Positions 61,376 through 64,000 of a stretch of 64,000 nt of DNA are shown piece after piece. The notes under the pieces were generated by a model. The model saw only the letters and a list, made by a program, of their open reading frames with translations, searched no databases and was not told the origin of the DNA. How positions within the stretch are numbered: position 1 is the first letter of the stretch; every line of letters starts with the position of its first letter. The stretch lies in NCBI GenBank assembly GCA_001508005.1, contig LGEZ01000007.1, positions 1 through 64,000 of the forward strand, in the 5' to 3' direction. Position numbers and translations under genes: made by a program. The stretch is from Clostridia bacterium 41_269 (GTDB lineage Bacteria; Bacillota; DTU086).

Positions 61376-64000
61376 CACGCTCCAAAACACGGCGCAGAAA
61401 ACGCCCTGTGTAGGATTCTTCAACTTCTGCTACCTCTTCTGGGGTCCCCACAGCAACAACATAACCCCCTTCATCCCCTCCCTCAGGCCCCAAATCAATA
61501 ATATAATCAGCTGTTTTTATAACATCCAGGTTGTGTTCAATAACCACCACTGTATTACCGTTATCTACAAGGCGGTCCAAAACCTTCAGGAGTTTTCGGA
61601 TGTCATCGCTGTGAAGACCCGTTGTGGGCTCATCCAATATATATATGGTCCTTCCGCTGCCGCGCCTGCTCAGCTCAGCAGCCAGCTTCACCCTTTGGGC
61701 TTCTCCGCCTGATAGCTGAGTCGCAGGCTGTCCAAGCCTAATATAACCGAGCCCCACATCCTGCATGGTTTTCAGTTTATTATATATGCGGGGAACATTT
61801 TTAAAAAACTCCACTGCTTCATCAACGGTCATTTCTAAAATATCAGCTATATTTTTACCTTTGTACCTTATTTCCAGAGTCTCCCTATTGTATCTTTTAC
61901 CCTTACATTCTTCACAGGGAACATAAACATCAGGAAAAAAATGCATCTCAATTTTTATTACCCCATCTCCACGGCAGACTTCACAGCGTCCTCCCTTAAC
62001 ATTAAAGCTGAACCTTCCAGGTTTATACCCTCTCATTTTAGCTTCCGGTGTCATAGAAAAAAGCTCCCTTATATAATCAAATACACCGGTATAAGTGGCA
62101 GGGTTTGACCTTGGAGTTCTGCCGATGGGGGACTGATCAATATCCACAACTTTATCTAAATGCTCCATACCATACACCGCATCATGTTCCCCAGGTTTCA
62201 CCTTAGCACCATAAATTTCTGACGCAAGTTTTTTATAAAGTATTTCATATATGAGGGTGCTTTTGCCGGATCCCGAAACCCCTGTAACACAGGTAAACAC
62301 TCCCAGCGGAATTTCCACATCAATATTCTTGAGATTGTGTTCCCGGGCACCCTTTATAATAATTTTTTTTCCATTTCCCCTGCGCCTTACAGAAGGAACT
62401 GGTATTTTCTTTTTTCCAGAAAGGTATTGACCAGTAATGGATTCAGGACTATTCATTATATCTTCGACAGTACCTTGGGCAACCACCCTTCCTCCATTGG
62501 CTCCGGCACCAGGACCTATATCAATTATGTGATCCGCAGCCAGCATGGTCTCCATATCGTGCTCCACCACAATCAAAGTATTTCCAAGATCCCTGAGATC
62601 CTTTAATGTATCAATGAGTTTAGAGTTGTCCCGGGGATGAAGCCCAATACTGGGTTCATCTAAAATATACAAAACGCCCACCAGGCCCGAACCAATCTGA
62701 GTGGCCAGTCTTATCCTCTGGCTTTCTCCACCAGAGAGGGTTGATGCAGGACGATTAAGGGCAAGATAACCCAGCCCAACTCTAATAAGAAAATCAAGGC
62801 GCTGACGGATTTCCTTCAAAATCTGCCCTGCAATTTTTCTTTCCCTTTCGCTTAAGTCCAGCTCGTCAAAAAATTTTCTTGCCTCCAATACTGGCATAAG
62901 GGTCACTTCGTATATATTTTTTCCTCCCACTAAAACAGAAAGGCTCTCTTTTTTCAGCCTGGTGCCCCTGCATAGGCTGCAGAGCTTAGTGCTCATATAT
63001 TTTTCTATTTCGCTTTTTACATATTCAGATGTGGTTTCCCGGTATTTCCTTTCCAAATTGGGAATAACCCCTTCAAAATTTCGATAATAATAACCTTTAA
63101 AACCAATTACAGGTAATTTATCATTGGTTCCATAGAGAATGAGTTTTTGATGCTGGGGATCCAGATCCCCAAAAGGCACATCCAGGCTAAATCCGTATAT
63201 TTCCGAAAGATCTCTAAGTAGATTAAGGTAACAGGTGTTGTTTCCCTTACTCCAGGGAACTATGGCTCCCTGGTTTATGGATTTACTTTTATCGGGAACA
63301 ACATAATCGGGATCAATTTCAGTTTTGCTCCCCAGGCCGCTGCATTCTGGGCAGGCACCATAAGGGCTGTTAAAGGAAAAAGTACGGGGAGTAATTTCTT
63401 CAATGCTTAATCCGCAATCAACGCACGCAAAGTTTTCGCTAAAAACCAGGTCTCCCCTGCCGCTTACTGCAGCAACCATTATTCCCTGGCCCATTTTTAA
63501 AGCGGTTTCTATGGAATCCGCAAGGCGTCCGGAGATCCCGTCTTTAATAATCAGCCTGTCTACTACCACTTCAATGGTATGTTTTTTATTTTTATCAATT
63601 TTAATATCCTCATCAAGATAATAAATTTCTCCATCAATCCTTACCCTTACAAACCCTTCCTTTTTTAGATGGGATAGTATATTCTGATGCTCCCCTTTTC
63701 TTCTCCTAACCACAGGGGCCATAATCTGGATCTTAGTTCCCTCAGGAAGATTCAAGAGCTGGTCCACCATTTGGGTAACAGTTTGTTTGGCAATGGGCTT
63801 ATAACATTTAGGACAGTGGGGCTTTCCTATTCGCGCAAATAAAAGGCGCAGATAGTCGTAAATTTCCGTAATGGTACCCACTGTGGAGCGGGGATTACGG
63901 TTGCTGTTCTTTTGATCTATAGAAATGGCTGGGCTTAAGCCCTCAATATAATCCACATCAGGCTTATCCATCTGTCCAAGAAACTGCCTGGCATATGCAG
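61326..64000 (-). CDS. uvrA: Excinuclease ABC subunit A (N-terminus beyond window)
   Basis: [53 protein letters not shown]. Confidence 0.97.
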   Translation of the reverse strand, partial: AYARQFLGQMDKPDVDYIEGLSPAISIDQKNSNRNPRSTVGTITEIYDYLRLLFARIGKPHCPKCYKPIAKQTVTQMVDQLLNLPEGTKIQIMAPVVRRRKGEHQNILSHLKKEGFVRVRIDGEIYYLDEDIKIDKNKKHTIEVVVDRLIIKDGISGRLADSIETALKMGQGIMVAAVSGRGDLVFSENFACVDCGLSIEEITPRTFSFNSPYGACPECSGLGSKTEIDPDYVVPDKSKSINQGAIVPWSKGNNTCYLNLLRDLSEIYGFSLDVPFGDLDPQHQKLILYGTNDKLPVIGFKGYYYRNFEGVIPNLERKYRETTSEYVKSEIEKYMSTKLCSLCRGTRLKKESLSVLVGGKNIYEVTLMPVLEARKFFDELDLSERERKIAGQILKEIRQRLDFLIRVGLGYLALNRPASTLSGGESQRIRLATQIGSGLVGVLYILDEPSIGLHPRDNSKLIDTLKDLRDLGNTLIVVEHDMETMLAADHIIDIGPGAGANGGRVVAQGTVEDIMNSPESITGQYLSGKKKIPVPSVRRRGNGKKIIIKGAREHNLKNIDVEIPLGVFTCVTGVSGSGKSTLIYEILYKKLASEIYGAKVKPGEHDAVYGMEHLDKVVDIDQSPIGRTPRSNPATYTGVFDYIRELFSMTPEAKMRGYKPGRFSFNVKGGRCEVCRGDGVIKIEMHFFPDVYVPCEECKGKRYNRETLEIRYKGKNIADILEMTVDEAVEFFKNVPRIYNKLKTMQDVGLGYIRLGQPATQLSGGEAQRVKLAAELSRRGSGRTIYILDEPTTGLHSDDIRKLLKVLDRLVDNGNTVVVIEHNLDVIKTADYIIDLGPEGGDEGGYVVAVGTPEEVAEVEESYTGRFLRRVLERDADVSESGGKTAAGAG

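Noticed and set aside
1-64000. tRNA, rRNA, CRISPR array or prophage
   Set aside because: No TPsiC-like/acceptor patterns, rRNA cores, direct-repeat arrays or phage genes were noticed by eye; tRNAscan and Infernal were not available.

Overview
This window comes from an anaerobic, probably thermophilic Firmicute-like bacterium, mostly single-copy metabolic genes with no tRNA, rRNA or CRISPR recognised. Main blocks: a polyamine cluster (speB, speE, speD, pyruvoyl arginine decarboxylase, bpsA); a metal island (feoA, feoB, small Cys-rich protein, ArsR regulator, metal P-type ATPase, CDF exporter); rubredoxin plus superoxide reductase; rapZ-yvcK; a TtuA/TtuB-like pair divergent from trmI; inositol-phosphate synthase plus a cytidylyltransferase/CDP-alcohol transferase fusion (di-myo-inositol-phosphate type); c-di-GMP-I and yybP-ykoY riboswitches; an ANTAR-type dual hairpin upstream of amtB-glnB; and uvrC-uvrA. 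The strongest candidates for something new are two. (1) A ~260-bp non-coding structured repeat, in three copies, sits between two copies of a ~21-bp intrinsic-terminator hairpin whose sequence differs by locus, as if it had inserted into terminators with target duplication. (2) An operon holds a C-terminally truncated RuBisCO-like protein, two TIM-barrel (PEP-hydrolase/Tm-1 C-domain) paralogs and a UPF0261 (Tm-1 N-domain) gene. Several genes carry 1-nt, mainly homopolymer, frameshifts, so assembly error has to be excluded before biological interpretation. All family names are from motif and sequence recognition by eye; no searches were run.
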